The notes under the pieces were generated by a model. It was not told where the DNA came from and made no database searches. It saw nothing but the letters and a program-made list of their open reading frames with translations. Positions 17,287 through 26,109 of a DNA stretch of 64,000 bases are shown here, one piece after another. The stretch's first letter is position 1. The number at the start of each line of letters is the position of its first letter. This DNA comes from Pseudomonas sp. UBA5706 (lineage in GTDB: Bacteria > Pseudomonadota > Gammaproteobacteria > Pseudomonadales > Pseudomonadaceae): NCBI RefSeq assembly GCF_002419965.1, contig NZ_DIHC01000015.1, positions 62,001-126,000 on the forward strand. The letters run 5' to 3'. A program made the position numbers and the translations under genes.

Positions 17287-18408
17287 ATGATGAACCAACC
17301 TCATATAGACGGATCTATCCAGCGCCTGCGGTTCAAGCGGTTTGCGCTGGCAGCGGGAACGTACATACTGCTGATCGCCCTTGTATGGGTGGCATATTGC
17401 GCCGGCTACTATTACGCGAATTTCTTTGGCCTGTGGCTGACCACCGTACTGGTGCTCCTCTCGCAGGGCGTGCTGAGCCTGGTGTTCTTCGGCGAATACA
17501 ACAAACGATTCAAGGACCCCAGCCTCACCGAGTTCCAGGTCCTGATGGGGCTGGGTTGGCAAACCTTTGTGCTGGCTCACCTGGATGCCGCCAAGGGCAC
17601 GTTCATGGTGCTCTACGTACTGGTCTTACTGTTCGGCCTGTTTCATCTTCCGCCCAGAGTGTTCACCCGGTGCGCCATTCTCGCGTTGCTGGGCTTCACC
17701 GGGCTGAACGTGTGGGACGTGTTCCATAACCGGCTTGTCGATCCAGGCCTTGCTGCCCTGCAAACCTGTGCCCTTTTTATCGTGCTGGGCTGGCTGTGCC
17801 TGTACGCGCGCTTCGTGCAAAGCTCCCGCCAGCGCATGCATCAGCACCGCATTACTTTGCAGGCGCACCAGGAAACCCTGCGCGGGATGATGTTCCAACT
17901 CGAAGAACTGGCGTCCACCGATGAGCTGACCAATCTCTACAACCGGCGTCATTTTCTGCGGCGAGCGACGCGCGAGCTGGAAACCATGGACGGTTCCTGC
18001 ACCGGAGGACTGGCGCTGATCGACATGGACCACTTCAAACGGGTCAACGATCTGTTAGGCCATGCCGCCGGTGACCGAGTGCTGCAGGCGTTTGCCGTGG
18101 CGGCGACCGAGTGCCTGCGCGCGGACGATATTCTTGCCCGCTACGGCGGTGAGGAGTTCGTCCTGTTAATCCCCCGTTGCACCCGCGGCCAACTGGTTGA
18201 CTGCTGCGAGCGCGTGCGGCGTGCCTTTGAGCAGGTTGTGATCCCCGAGCTTCCGGGCCTGGAGCTGAGTCTTTCGGTGGGAATGACCCTGATCGAGCGC
18301 GGTGATGACATGGATCGTGCGCTGCAACGTGCTGACCAGGCGCTGTATCGCGCCAAGCATCACGGTCGCAATTGCTGTCACGGCGCTTGGGATTACGCTG
18401 ATGCCTGA
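17287..18408 (+). CDS. Membrane-bound GGDEF diguanylate cyclase
   Basis: A 373-residue protein (second in-frame ATG one codon on). About six hydrophobic helices lie at residues 18-175, followed by a short linker helix and a complete GGDEF domain: 'STDELTNLYNRRHFLRR', 'LALIDMDHFKRVNDLLGHAAGD', and the active-site 'RYGGEEF' at about 285-291. An RxxD inhibitory site (RADD, 278-281) sits five residues before the signature, so both synthesis of cyclic di-GMP and product inhibition are expected. The membrane part probably senses an unknown signal. The start is uncertain: an upstream ATG at 17194 is possible, but neither has a strong ribosome site. The 3' end overlaps the next gene by eight bases. 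Confidence 0.88.
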   Translation: MMNQPHIDGSIQRLRFKRFALAAGTYILLIALVWVAYCAGYYYANFFGLWLTTVLVLLSQGVLSLVFFGEYNKRFKDPSLTEFQVLMGLGWQTFVLAHLDAAKGTFMVLYVLVLLFGLFHLPPRVFTRCAILALLGFTGLNVWDVFHNRLVDPGLAALQTCALFIVLGWLCLYARFVQSSRQRMHQHRITLQAHQETLRGMMFQLEELASTDELTNLYNRRHFLRRATRELETMDGSCTGGLALIDMDHFKRVNDLLGHAAGDRVLQAFAVAATECLRADDILARYGGEEFVLLIPRCTRGQLVDCCERVRRAFEQVVIPELPGLELSLSVGMTLIERGDDMDRALQRADQALYRAKHHGRNCCHGAWDYADA

Positions 18409-19330
18409 GATCCACGCGGGCGACCGGCACTGGTCGGTCACCGCTGGCTGCAACCTGCTCGATGCCTTGAATAGTGCAGGTGTGTCGGTCCCCTACAGTT
18501 GTCGCGCGGGCAGTTGCCACACCTGCCTGGTGCGCTGCCTGCGAGGCGAGCCTCTGGACGCGCTGCCCGAGGCACTGGATGTCGCCCGGCGGGCGCAGGG
18601 CTGGCGCCTGGCGTGTCAGTGCCAGGTGGTGGACGATCTGAACGTGGAAGTCTTCGATCCAATGTCCGACGGCCTGCCCGCCCGGATCAGTGATTGCACC
18701 TGGCTCAGCCCCTCGGTGCTGCGTCTTCGCCTGGCCCCCGATCGCGCGCTGCGTTATCGCGCCGGGCAGCATGTGGTGCTATGGACGCCGAGCGGTGTGG
18801 CGCGCCCGTATTCACTGGCGAGTCTGCCGGGCGAAGACGGGGCGCTGGAGTTTCATATCGACTGTCATAAGCCGGGCGCCTTCGCAGACCTGGCCCGTAC
18901 GTTCCGTTCCGGTGACCCAATCCGCCTGGGAGAGCTGCGCGGCGGGGCACTGCATTACGATCATGACTGGCAGGATCGACCGCTCTGGCTGCTCGCAGGC
19001 GGCACCGGCCTTGGACCTTTGTGGGCCTTGTTACGAGAGGCGTTGCGGCAGGGGCACATGGGGCCGATCCGCGTCCTGCACGTGGCCCGTGAGCCCTACC
19101 TGGCTGAAGCACTGCAGACGCTGGCTGCCGAGCATTCACAGCTGGAGGTCGAGTGGGTGAATCCTGAAGACTTTCAAGTCGCGCTGTCCGGTCTGCGTGT
19201 TACTTCTCGCCAGACAGTCGCGCTGGTGTGCGGTTCACCGGCCGCCGTTGAGGGTATCTCCAGACGCCTGTTCCTCGCTGGGCTGCCCCGTGGCCAGCTA
19301 TTTGCAGATGTGTTCCTGGAAAAAACCTGA
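18401..19330 (+). CDS. 2Fe-2S ferredoxin-type oxidoreductase (FAD/NAD(P)H)
   Basis: A 309-residue electron-transfer protein. The N-terminal plant-type ferredoxin domain has the ligand pattern C-x4-C-x2-C in 'YSCRAGSCHTCLVRC' (Cys 34, 39, 42) and the fourth Cys in 'RLACQC' (about 72). Then come an FAD-binding barrel with 'ARPYSLASLPGE' and an NAD(P)-binding domain with 'LLAGGTGLGPLWALL'. This is the domain order of CDP-6-deoxyglucoseen reductase and of oxygenase reductase components. No oxygenase partner is adjacent. It starts inside the end of the cyclase gene (8-base overlap), so the two are translationally coupled. The physiological acceptor is unknown. Confidence 0.85.
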   Translation: MPEIHAGDRHWSVTAGCNLLDALNSAGVSVPYSCRAGSCHTCLVRCLRGEPLDALPEALDVARRAQGWRLACQCQVVDDLNVEVFDPMSDGLPARISDCTWLSPSVLRLRLAPDRALRYRAGQHVVLWTPSGVARPYSLASLPGEDGALEFHIDCHKPGAFADLARTFRSGDPIRLGELRGGALHYDHDWQDRPLWLLAGGTGLGPLWALLREALRQGHMGPIRVLHVAREPYLAEALQTLAAEHSQLEVEWVNPEDFQVALSGLRVTSRQTVALVCGSPAAVEGISRRLFLAGLPRGQLFADVFLEKT

Positions 19331-19348
19331 CACCGAGACACGCAATAC

Positions 19349-19384
19349 AAAAAAGCCCCGCACTCTTACGAGCCGGGGCTTTTT
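19349..19384. terminator. Bidirectional intrinsic terminator
   Basis: AAAAGCCCCG pairs perfectly with CGGGGCTTTT across a 13-base loop. It lies between the convergent ferredoxin reductase and pykA genes and works in both directions. Confidence 0.85.
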
Positions 19385-19399
19385 CATCGCTGCTGCGTC

Positions 19400-20851
19400 T
19401 TAAACGATCGGGTCGCCGACGTGCAGGATCTTCATGCCGTTGGTGCCACCGATGGTGTGGTAGCTGTCGCCCTTGGTCAGGATGACCCAGTCGCCTTGCT
19501 CGACCAGGCCACGCTTGACCAATTCGTCCACAGCCGACTGGCTGACCTGACCCGCTGGCAGCGACGCCGGGTCGAACGGAATGGTGTACACGCCACGAAA
19601 CATGGCGGCACGCGCCTGGGTACCACGGTGCGGGGAGAATGCGTAGATCGGCACCGAGGAACGGATACGCGACATGATCAGCGGGGTGTAGCCGCTTTCG
19701 GTCAGTGCGATGATCGCTTTCACGCCGGGGAAGTGGTTGGCGGTGTACATCGCCGCCAGCGCAATGCTCTCGTCGCAACGAGTAAACGAGTGACCGATGC
19801 GATGGCTGGACGTCTTGCCGGTCGGATGACGTTCGGCGCCGACGCAGATGCGCGCCATGGCTTCGACGGCTTCGACAGGGTAGGAACCGGCAGCACTTTC
19901 AGCGGACAACATCACGGCGTCGGTGTAGTCCAACACAGCGTTGGCCACGTCGGACACTTCTGCGCGAGTCGGCATCGGGCTGGAAATCATCGATTCCATC
20001 ATCTGCGTGGCCACGATCACCGCTTTGTTGTGGCGACGGGCGTGCAGGATGATCTTCTTCTGGATGCCTACCAGCTCCGCATCGCCGATTTCCACACCCA
20101 AGTCACCACGGGCAACCATGACTGCGTCACTGGCGCGAATCAGGGCGTCCAGGGTTTCATCGTTGGCGACGGCTTCGGCACGTTCGATCTTCGCCACCAG
20201 CCAGGCGGTGCTGCCTGCTTCGTCGCGCAGTTGGCGTGCGTATTCCATATCGGCAGCGTCGCGCGGGAAGGAAACGGCCAGGTAGTCCAGGTCCATTTCG
20301 GCGGCAAGCTTGATGTCTTGCTTGTCTTTTTCGGTCAACGCCGGCGCAGTCAGGCCGCCACCGCGACGGTTGATGCCTTTGTGGTCCGACAGCGGCCCGC
20401 CGATGGTGACGGTACAGTGCAGCGCATCGGCCGTCTGCGTGTCCACACGCATGACCACACGTCCGTCGTCGAGCAGCAGTTCGTCGCCTACGCCGCAATC
20501 CTTGACCAGATCGGGATAGTCGATACCGACGATTTCCTGGGTGCCTTCAGTCAGAGGATGGCTGGTGGAGAAGGTGAATTTGTCTCCGACCTTCAGCTCG
20601 ATCTTCTTGTTGACGAATTTGGCAATACGAATTTTCGGGCCCTGCAGGTCACCCAGCAATGCCACAAAGCGGCCGTTACGGGCAGCGATGTCGCGGATCA
20701 GCTTCGCGCGAGCCTTGTGCTCGTCGGGCGTGCCGTGGGAGAAATTAAGGCGGGCAACGTCCAGGCCGGCAAGAATCAATTTCTCGATGACTTCTGGCGA
20801 ATTACTTGCAGGGCCTAGTGTGGCTACGATTTTGGTGCGGCGAACGGACAT
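19400..20851 (-). CDS. pykA: Pyruvate kinase
   Basis: A 483-residue glycolytic enzyme making pyruvate and ATP from phosphoenolpyruvate and ADP. Clear motifs: 'RTKIVATLGPASN' at the N-terminus, 'DVARLNFSHG', 'ALLGDLQGPKIRI', the K-binding/active-site 'LVAKIERAEAV', 'MVARGDLGVEIG' and 'VIVATQMMESMISSPMPTRAEVSDVANAVLDYTD'. Length and sequence fit PykA (AMP/sugar-phosphate activated, type II), the main isozyme of pseudomonads. The start MSVRRTK has AAGGAG upstream; the two codons before it are outside the homology. Confidence 0.96.
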   Translation of the reverse strand: MSVRRTKIVATLGPASNSPEVIEKLILAGLDVARLNFSHGTPDEHKARAKLIRDIAARNGRFVALLGDLQGPKIRIAKFVNKKIELKVGDKFTFSTSHPLTEGTQEIVGIDYPDLVKDCGVGDELLLDDGRVVMRVDTQTADALHCTVTIGGPLSDHKGINRRGGGLTAPALTEKDKQDIKLAAEMDLDYLAVSFPRDAADMEYARQLRDEAGSTAWLVAKIERAEAVANDETLDALIRASDAVMVARGDLGVEIGDAELVGIQKKIILHARRHNKAVIVATQMMESMISSPMPTRAEVSDVANAVLDYTDAVMLSAESAAGSYPVEAVEAMARICVGAERHPTGKTSSHRIGHSFTRCDESIALAAMYTANHFPGVKAIIALTESGYTPLIMSRIRSSVPIYAFSPHRGTQARAAMFRGVYTIPFDPASLPAGQVSQSAVDELVKRGLVEQGDWVILTKGDSYHTIGGTNGMKILHVGDPIV

Positions 20852-21038
20852 GCACAAACTCCTTAAATGAAGCGCAGCGAGAGGCTACTACTGTATTACG
20901 CTGTAGTCATTGTTCCTTTGCACTACGTGTTGCCTGCCATGTGGGCAATTGGCCCAGTCCGGGCAGGGGACGGGTTGCAAATCAGCCTTGAAGAAATCCC
21001 GCCGCACGCCGATACAATGCAGAGCGAAGGAGACCCTC

Positions 21039-21413
21039 ATGCGAATCGTGATGATATTAGTGGCGCTAGCGGCATTAAGTGGTTGCACCCGGTGGGCCAT
21101 GAACAGCCACCTGAACAACGCCAACCGCGCATACGCCCAGGGCGATTGCGATGCGGTGATGTACAACCTATCGAAAGTGGATCGCGAAAGCCGCGCGCGC
21201 CGCTATGTACAACCTGAAGTGTCAATGTTGCGCGGACAATGTCTGGAACGCCAGAAGCTGTACCTTGATGCCGCGCAGACGTACGAGTTCATCATTAGCC
21301 AATACCCCTACAGCGAATACGCATTCAGGGCGCAGGCGCGCCTGGACACGCTCCGTCAATTGGGTCATGGCAACGCCGCGCCGCCTGCCGCACCAAGGCC
21401 TGCTCCCTTATAG
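21039..21413 (+). CDS. Small TPR-like outer-membrane lipoprotein
   Basis: A 124-residue lipoprotein: MRIVMILVALAALSGC ends in a lipobox with Cys 16 as the lipidated residue, followed by Thr rather than Asp, which suggests outer-membrane sorting. The mature part has two helical-hairpin stretches resembling TPR units ('ANRAYAQGDCDAVMYNLSKVD' and 'QKLYLDAAQTYEFIISQYPYSEYAFRAQARL'), as in YbgF/BamD-like proteins. The C-terminus is Pro/Ala-rich. A strong GAAGGAG site precedes the start. It is divergent from pykA. A specific partner is unknown. Confidence 0.82.
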   Translation: MRIVMILVALAALSGCTRWAMNSHLNNANRAYAQGDCDAVMYNLSKVDRESRARRYVQPEVSMLRGQCLERQKLYLDAAQTYEFIISQYPYSEYAFRAQARLDTLRQLGHGNAAPPAAPRPAPL

Positions 21414-21476
21414 TCATCCGGCTACCCCCGATTGGATGGACGGTCTTTTTTCGAGTGGTCTTCGCACAAGCTTGAG

Positions 21477-21752
21477 CTAATCTGCAATCGGTAGGGACCT
21501 AAAGATTTCATCACAGGAGTGACGAAGGGCACGCAGGTTCTCGATCGAGATCATCATCATGAGTTGATGGTTATCGCTAAATCGAATAATCGGATACGTG
21601 ACTTCGGTTATGGCTGGTGAGTCAGATGACGTCCCATTTGTAATGAACGGGTGGGTTTGATCGCGTTCGTCGTCTGTGCCGTTCCATACGCGACCGAATC
21701 CCTTTGCATTAGCAAGGCCATGCTCAATGGTCACTCGAGGACCTTTGTCCAA
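21477..21752 (-). CDS. Doubtful hypothetical protein
   Basis: An open frame of about 91 codons that would use a TTG start, or a GTG a few codons later. Its C-terminal part ('PIIRFSDNHQLMMMISIENLRALRHSCDEIF') reads like real protein and the DNA is AT-richer than its neighbours. Against it, there is no clear ribosome site, and it would cover the promoter of the divergent PilZ gene. It could be a decayed gene. If it is not real, the 338-base gap here holds nothing else I can identify. Confidence 0.25.
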   Translation of the reverse strand: MDKGPRVTIEHGLANAKGFGRVWNGTDDERDQTHPFITNGTSSDSPAITEVTYPIIRFSDNHQLMMMISIENLRALRHSCDEIFRSLPIAD

Positions 21753-22111
21753 TGCTCAACGAAAGACGAATCGAGCGCCATCAGCTCCCCTATTATTTGC
21801 AGGTATTCAACCGGTATACCGACAAACCCTTAGGGTGTTTGGGGAACGTTTCCGAACAGGGCCTGATGCTGATCAGCGATCTGCCGATACTGGTCGGCGC
21901 TGACTTTCAGCTGCGGTTAAAGGTCCCGGATGAGAAGGGTGAACTCTACAACATCGACATCAATGCCAGTTGCCTGTGGTGTCAGGAAGATGAAACGCCA
22001 GCCGTTTACGACTCCGGCTTCAAGCTGCAAGCGGCGCCTCCTGAGTATTTCCACCTGATCCAGGCGCTACAGCGTTATTTCAGCTTTTACTCGTTGGAAG
22101 CCTCGGCCTGA
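21752..22111 (+). CDS. PilZ-domain cyclic di-GMP receptor
   Basis: A 119-residue single-domain PilZ protein. The N-terminal RxxxR ('RRIERHQ') and the downstream 'NVSEQGLML' (D/NxSxxG) form the cyclic di-GMP binding pair. The following beta-barrel ('FQLRLKVPDE...IDINASCLWCQ', 'YDSGFKLQAAP') is typical. The start has GAGGA about nine bases upstream. A membrane GGDEF cyclase lies 3.3 kb upstream, but no functional link is shown. A hairpin follows the stop codon. Confidence 0.88.
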   Translation: MLNERRIERHQLPYYLQVFNRYTDKPLGCLGNVSEQGLMLISDLPILVGADFQLRLKVPDEKGELYNIDINASCLWCQEDETPAVYDSGFKLQAAPPEYFHLIQALQRYFSFYSLEASA

Positions 22112-22115
22112 CGCT

Positions 22116-22145
22116 GGCACCTTGATCACAAGGTGCCTGCTTTCT
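22116..22145 (+). terminator. Hairpin after the PilZ gene
   Basis: GGCACCTTG and CAAGGTGCC form a perfect 9-bp stem with a 4-base loop, followed by TGCTTTCTT. The U-tract is imperfect. The hairpin overlaps the stop codon of the convergent DUF58 gene. Confidence 0.6.
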
Positions 22146-23481
22146 TCCAACTCAGGTATCGGCTGACCAGTTGAGGTCCCAGGTCAGCAGGTCGCACATC
22201 CAGCACGGGTATGCCGTGGGCAATCAACCGCTCATGCAAGCTTGCGCGCGCGTTGAGAAACGCTACGGTTCCACAATAGTCCAGCGCCTGTTGCCAGGTC
22301 TGCACCGGCCCTTGGCGCATCTTGTCCAGCACGTCCTCGCGCAAGCTGGCGACCAGCACTCTATGGCGACGGCTCAGCTGTTTAACGGCGCCGAGCAGGT
22401 CTTCATCGTCTTCATCGCGAAGGTTGGTAACCAACACCACCAGGGCCCTGCGCTTCTGCCTGTTCAGTACCTGACGGATCGCTGCACTGTAGTCGGCCGG
22501 CCGTTGCGAGCTATTGAGGTCGTACACCCGGTTAAGCAGCACATTAAGCTGGCCGGCGCCTTTGACGGGCGCAAGGTGACGATCCTGTTCGGCAGCAAAT
22601 GTCGATATCCCGACCGCATCGCCTTGTCGCAGTGCCACGTAACCGAGCAGCAAGCAGGCATTGAGCGCGTGATCAAAGTGGGTCAGCTCACCATCCTGAC
22701 TGCGCATCCTTCGCCCGCAATCGAGGACGAAGACGATCTGCTGGTCTTGTTCGTCCTGATACTCCCTGGCAATCGGTGTGCGCTGCCGAGCGGTGGCTTT
22801 CCAGTCGATCTGTCGCAAGCTGTCGCCTTCGCGGAATTCACGCAGCTGGTTGAATTCCAGACCCAGGCCGCGTCGCGGGTGTTGACGAACGCCGATCTGA
22901 CGCAGCCAGCTATCAACGACCAGTAATTGCCCGTTGTGCAGTCTGGCGAAGTCCGGGTACACCCTCGCCGAATCAGGTACCTGCAAGTAGCGCCGCGACA
23001 GCCATAATCGCAGCGGGCTGCGTATCTGGATTTCGATGCGCTCGAAAATGAAATGCCCGCGGCTGGTGGGACGCAGGCGATAGGTCAGTCGCGCCTTGCG
23101 ATGGGGTCGCAGGGTCATAGGTTGCGGCAGGTGTTCGATCTCGCAACGATTGCCCGCACCTTGGGGACCGTGGTCGAACAGCGTCAGCGATACGCTGCGC
23201 CGGACGTGGTGCTCAAGCTCGATGCGCACCTCGCTCCAGCGTCCCAGTGCCAGACTGCCGGGTACGTGGCGTTGCACGCGAGGCGAGGGCAGGCGCCACA
23301 GCCAGAATGCGTCCAGCAGGCTCAAGGCGCCGATCGCGCAGAGCAGCGCCCAGAAGAGGTCGTCGAGTTTGTCGACCGGCCCGCGCTCCAATGCCTGAAG
23401 CACCCCCACCAGCAAGGCGACGCCTGCCAGTGCGGCCAGCCACCAGAGCAGCCGCGTCGAAGGCTTGAGCAGTTGCGTCAT
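22126..23481 (-). CDS. DUF58 domain protein (vWA-like, MoxR partner)
   Basis: A 451-residue protein with two N-terminal membrane helices (about residues 10-65), a beta-rich middle region and the DUF58 signature 'EFREGDSLRQIDWKATAR'. It ends in a von Willebrand A-like domain whose metal motif is degenerate ('VLDCGRRM' in place of DxSxS). It is the last gene of a six-gene operon and overlaps the MoxR ATPase gene by ATGA. MoxR/vWA pairs act as chaperone-like machines for assembling complexes or inserting cofactors; the client here is unknown. Confidence 0.88.
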   Translation of the reverse strand: MTQLLKPSTRLLWWLAALAGVALLVGVLQALERGPVDKLDDLFWALLCAIGALSLLDAFWLWRLPSPRVQRHVPGSLALGRWSEVRIELEHHVRRSVSLTLFDHGPQGAGNRCEIEHLPQPMTLRPHRKARLTYRLRPTSRGHFIFERIEIQIRSPLRLWLSRRYLQVPDSARVYPDFARLHNGQLLVVDSWLRQIGVRQHPRRGLGLEFNQLREFREGDSLRQIDWKATARQRTPIAREYQDEQDQQIVFVLDCGRRMRSQDGELTHFDHALNACLLLGYVALRQGDAVGISTFAAEQDRHLAPVKGAGQLNVLLNRVYDLNSSQRPADYSAAIRQVLNRQKRRALVVLVTNLRDEDDEDLLGAVKQLSRRHRVLVASLREDVLDKMRQGPVQTWQQALDYCGTVAFLNARASLHERLIAHGIPVLDVRPADLGPQLVSRYLSWKKAGTL

Positions 23482-24569
23482 TGGCGCGGCGCCGGAACCT
23501 GATCGAGCAACTGCCTAAGCACCTGGTCAACCGACAGACCTTCGATATCCAGTTCCGGCGAGAGCCTGACCCGATGGCGTAACACCGCCAGTGCGCAACC
23601 TTTGATGTCGTCGGGAATCACGAACCCGCCACCGCGCAGCAGCGCCCGGGCACGCCCGCCGCGCACCAGGGCGATCGAGGCACGAGGGCCGGCGCCCAAC
23701 GTGAGTCCTGGCCAGGTGCGAGTAGCGCGTGCCAGGCGCACGGCGTAATCGAGCACCTGTTCATCCACCGACAGGTCGCTGGCGATGCGCTGCAACGCCT
23801 GAACATCCTTGGCTTGCATCAGCGTGCGCAGTGGTTGCACGTCGAGCATATCCGAACGAGTGGAACGGGTGACCTGACGCACCATCTCCAGCTCTTGCTC
23901 AGCCTGGGGGTAATCCATGCGCAGTTTGAGCATGAAGCGGTCCAGCTCAGCCTCGGGCAGGGGGTAGGTGCCTTCCTGCTCGATCGGGTTCTGGGTCGCC
24001 AGCACCATGAACGGTTGTGGGACTGGCAGGGCGCGGCCTTCGAGTGTGACCTGGCGCTCCTGCATCGCTTCCAGCAAGGCGGCTTGGGTCTTGGCCGGCG
24101 CGCGGTTGATCTCGTCGGCCAGCAGCAGATGGGTGAACAGCGGGCCCTTGCGCAACTTGAACTGCTCGCTTTGCAGGTCGTAGACGGCATGACCGGTGAC
24201 ATCGCTCGGCATCAGGTCGGGAGTGAACTGGATGCGCGCGAAATCACCGCCGAAGCACCGAGCCAGGGCGCGCACCAGCAACGTTTTGCCGAGTCCGGGC
24301 ACCCCTTCAAGCAGCACATGTCCGCCACCGATCAACGCTGTCAACACATCGTCGATTACCGCGTCCTGGCCGATCACTGCCTTTTGCAGCTCGTGACGCA
24401 CTGCCTGGACAAGATGGATGGCGCGCTGGCGTTGCTGAGCCGGATGGCTGGCGGGCGCTGTTTGGGCTTCGCCGCCTTTGGACTCGGCCTGATCCCCAGG
24501 GTCGGGCTGTGCAGGGTGCTGCAGATCATGGTCTGCACGGTTCGGCTGCGGGGGTGGGTGATCGCTCAT
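23478..24569 (-). CDS. MoxR-family AAA+ ATPase
   Basis: A 363-residue AAA+ protein. A variable Pro/Gln/His-rich N-terminus of about 50 residues precedes the ATPase core with Walker A 'LLEGVPGLGKTLL', Walker B 'LLLADEINRAPAK', sensor 1 'VLATQNPIEQEGTYPLPEAELDRF', and a C-terminal lid ending 'DQVLRQLLDQVPA'. The start is uncertain: an ATG 45 bases upstream gives 15 extra residues, and neither has a strong ribosome site. It partners with the overlapping DUF58 gene. Confidence 0.88.
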   Translation of the reverse strand: MSDHPPPQPNRADHDLQHPAQPDPGDQAESKGGEAQTAPASHPAQQRQRAIHLVQAVRHELQKAVIGQDAVIDDVLTALIGGGHVLLEGVPGLGKTLLVRALARCFGGDFARIQFTPDLMPSDVTGHAVYDLQSEQFKLRKGPLFTHLLLADEINRAPAKTQAALLEAMQERQVTLEGRALPVPQPFMVLATQNPIEQEGTYPLPEAELDRFMLKLRMDYPQAEQELEMVRQVTRSTRSDMLDVQPLRTLMQAKDVQALQRIASDLSVDEQVLDYAVRLARATRTWPGLTLGAGPRASIALVRGGRARALLRGGGFVIPDDIKGCALAVLRHRVRLSPELDIEGLSVDQVLRQLLDQVPAPRQ

Positions 24570-24891
24570 GCGTTGCGAAGCCTCGCTAGCGGTTAAATTC
24601 GTTTTATCATCCATAAGTCAATGGCTTGCCTAATTTAACTGTTTCTTGATTTTGTCAGCGTGCTAAGCGCGCGGTTAGAAAGTTGCGGTGCCGCGAGAAA
24701 TCCAGCTGTCCAGACACCTTGCCAGGGCCAGTTCGAGCAGCTTGCGGTCGTTCATCCCAGGTATGGGCGATATGATCGTCCAAGCATCTCATGGAGCGGA
24801 TGATAGGTGGTTTCCCGACAGAGGAAGTGGCCATCAGGGCGAAAGTCGATGGGAAGCTTCATCGCGATACTGCGCTATCAAAGCGTCCAGA
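24570..24891. other. Unusual gap inside the MoxR operon, possible decayed ORF
   Basis: About 320 bases separate the DUF4350 and MoxR genes, whereas other junctions of the operon are tight. On the leftward strand, short protein-like pieces occur in different frames: one starting MPYDLDALIAQYRDEASHR overlaps the DUF4350 stop and ends after about 22 codons; another reads GHFLCRETTYHPLHEMLG; a third reads MNDRKLLELALARCLDSW. This looks like a broken small gene, but no homologue is known to me. Confidence 0.3.
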
Positions 24892-26109
24892 TCATAGGGC
24901 ATTCCTGATCGTTTGCAGGTAGGCAACCTGACGGGTGAATTCGGTACTGGAGAGACGCTTTTCAAGACGCGGTCGCAACGCCTGCCCGATGCGGCTGGTC
25001 GGTTCGCGGGTGATGCGCGCCAGTATTTGCCACTGTTCGGTGACCGGTAGCGCTTCAAACCCGGGGTGACGCTGTCGGGCTCGCCGCAAAATGTCCCGTT
25101 GCAGCAAGCGCAGCAAGGCGTGTTGACCACCGCGGCGGAGCATGAAGTCCGCACTGGCGCGCAGGTGCTCGGCTAGCTGGCGGCGAGCAAGGGACGGTTC
25201 CGGTTGCAGCGGCCCGTTTCGCACGCCGTGGTGCCAAAGCCCGGCAGCGATACACAGTGCCAGCGCCAGCAAGGCCTGGGGAAAATACTTCCACAGCAGG
25301 CTGAGCAAGTCGTCGTGGTTCGTACGCAGCACAAGCGTCACCGCGCTGTCCTGACTTAGGTACCACAGCAGCCAGGCGTTGTCGTACTTGCCGATAGCGC
25401 GGGTTTTCCACAAATCGGCGTCGGTAATCACCGTGATCAGTCCATTTCCATAGACCATCTGCAACATGTGCGTGGCATCGGCGCTGTTGGCCCATGACTG
25501 CGCATGATCCTGCGGATCATCCAGGTGAAAGTCCGGGTCGAAGCTTATGTACGCCGGATCGGTCTCGTTCTGCACGTACAGTCGGGTCAGTTCCGGCCAA
25601 GGAGGCTGGGGTGCGTCGATATCCGGCGTGCTCAAGGGAATCACTGGCTTGATCTGCGCGCGTTCACGGCGTCGGTCCTGTTCGCGCAAGTCGCCGGTCA
25701 TGAACTGACGTAGCTGCAACTGATCGAGCAACAGATCGCCGCTGCGTCCTTTGTCCTCATCCCATAATCGTTCGGCGACGAACAGCAGCCGGCCCCCACC
25801 ATGGGCCCAGTTCAGCAGGCGCTTCACCTCGGCTGGGGTCATCTTTTCTCGGTTATCCAGCAGCATCAGGGTCTGCGCTTGCTGTCGGGTATCGGGCAGC
25901 GTGCCGAGTGCTTGAGTGACCTCGACCGATACGCCGCGTTGGCGAAGGAACGTTTCGGCCGCCAGATAGGGATCGGCGCGCACCGCTGGCGAAGGCCCTT
26001 GGTCAACCACCTCCTGATAATGCTCCAGGCGCTTGAGCCAGGGTACGCTGGCGCCCCCTATCCCGATGAGTACCAGCGCCACCAGCATGACCCATAGGCG
26101 GCGGCTCAT
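24892..26109 (-). CDS. DUF4350 domain membrane protein
   Basis: A 405-residue protein. An N-terminal signal-anchor (about residues 5-24) is followed by an extracytoplasmic DUF4350/GldG-like domain ('AAETFLRQRGVSVEV', 'LLDNREKMTPAEVKRLLNWAHGGGRLLFVA') and, after 'LLSLLWKYFPQALLALALCIAAGLWHH', a second membrane helix and a cytoplasmic helical tail. The start overlaps the stop of the DUF4129 gene as ATGA. These proteins accompany MoxR/DUF58 systems in many bacteria; their function is unproven. Confidence 0.85.
   Translation of the reverse strand: MSRRLWVMLVALVLIGIGGASVPWLKRLEHYQEVVDQGPSPAVRADPYLAAETFLRQRGVSVEVTQALGTLPDTRQQAQTLMLLDNREKMTPAEVKRLLNWAHGGGRLLFVAERLWDEDKGRSGDLLLDQLQLRQFMTGDLREQDRRRERAQIKPVIPLSTPDIDAPQPPWPELTRLYVQNETDPAYISFDPDFHLDDPQDHAQSWANSADATHMLQMVYGNGLITVITDADLWKTRAIGKYDNAWLLWYLSQDSAVTLVLRTNHDDLLSLLWKYFPQALLALALCIAAGLWHHGVRNGPLQPEPSLARRQLAEHLRASADFMLRRGGQHALLRLLQRDILRRARQRHPGFEALPVTEQWQILARITREPTSRIGQALRPRLEKRLSSTEFTRQVAYLQTIRNAL

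Noticed and set aside
19421..20818. 465-codon frame antisense to pykA
   Set aside because: A shadow of pyruvate kinase, with no protein-like motifs.
20852..21038. Possible HexR-type site upstream of pykA
   Set aside because: Only a weak partial match to a TTGT-N-ACAA pattern was seen; not enough to call.
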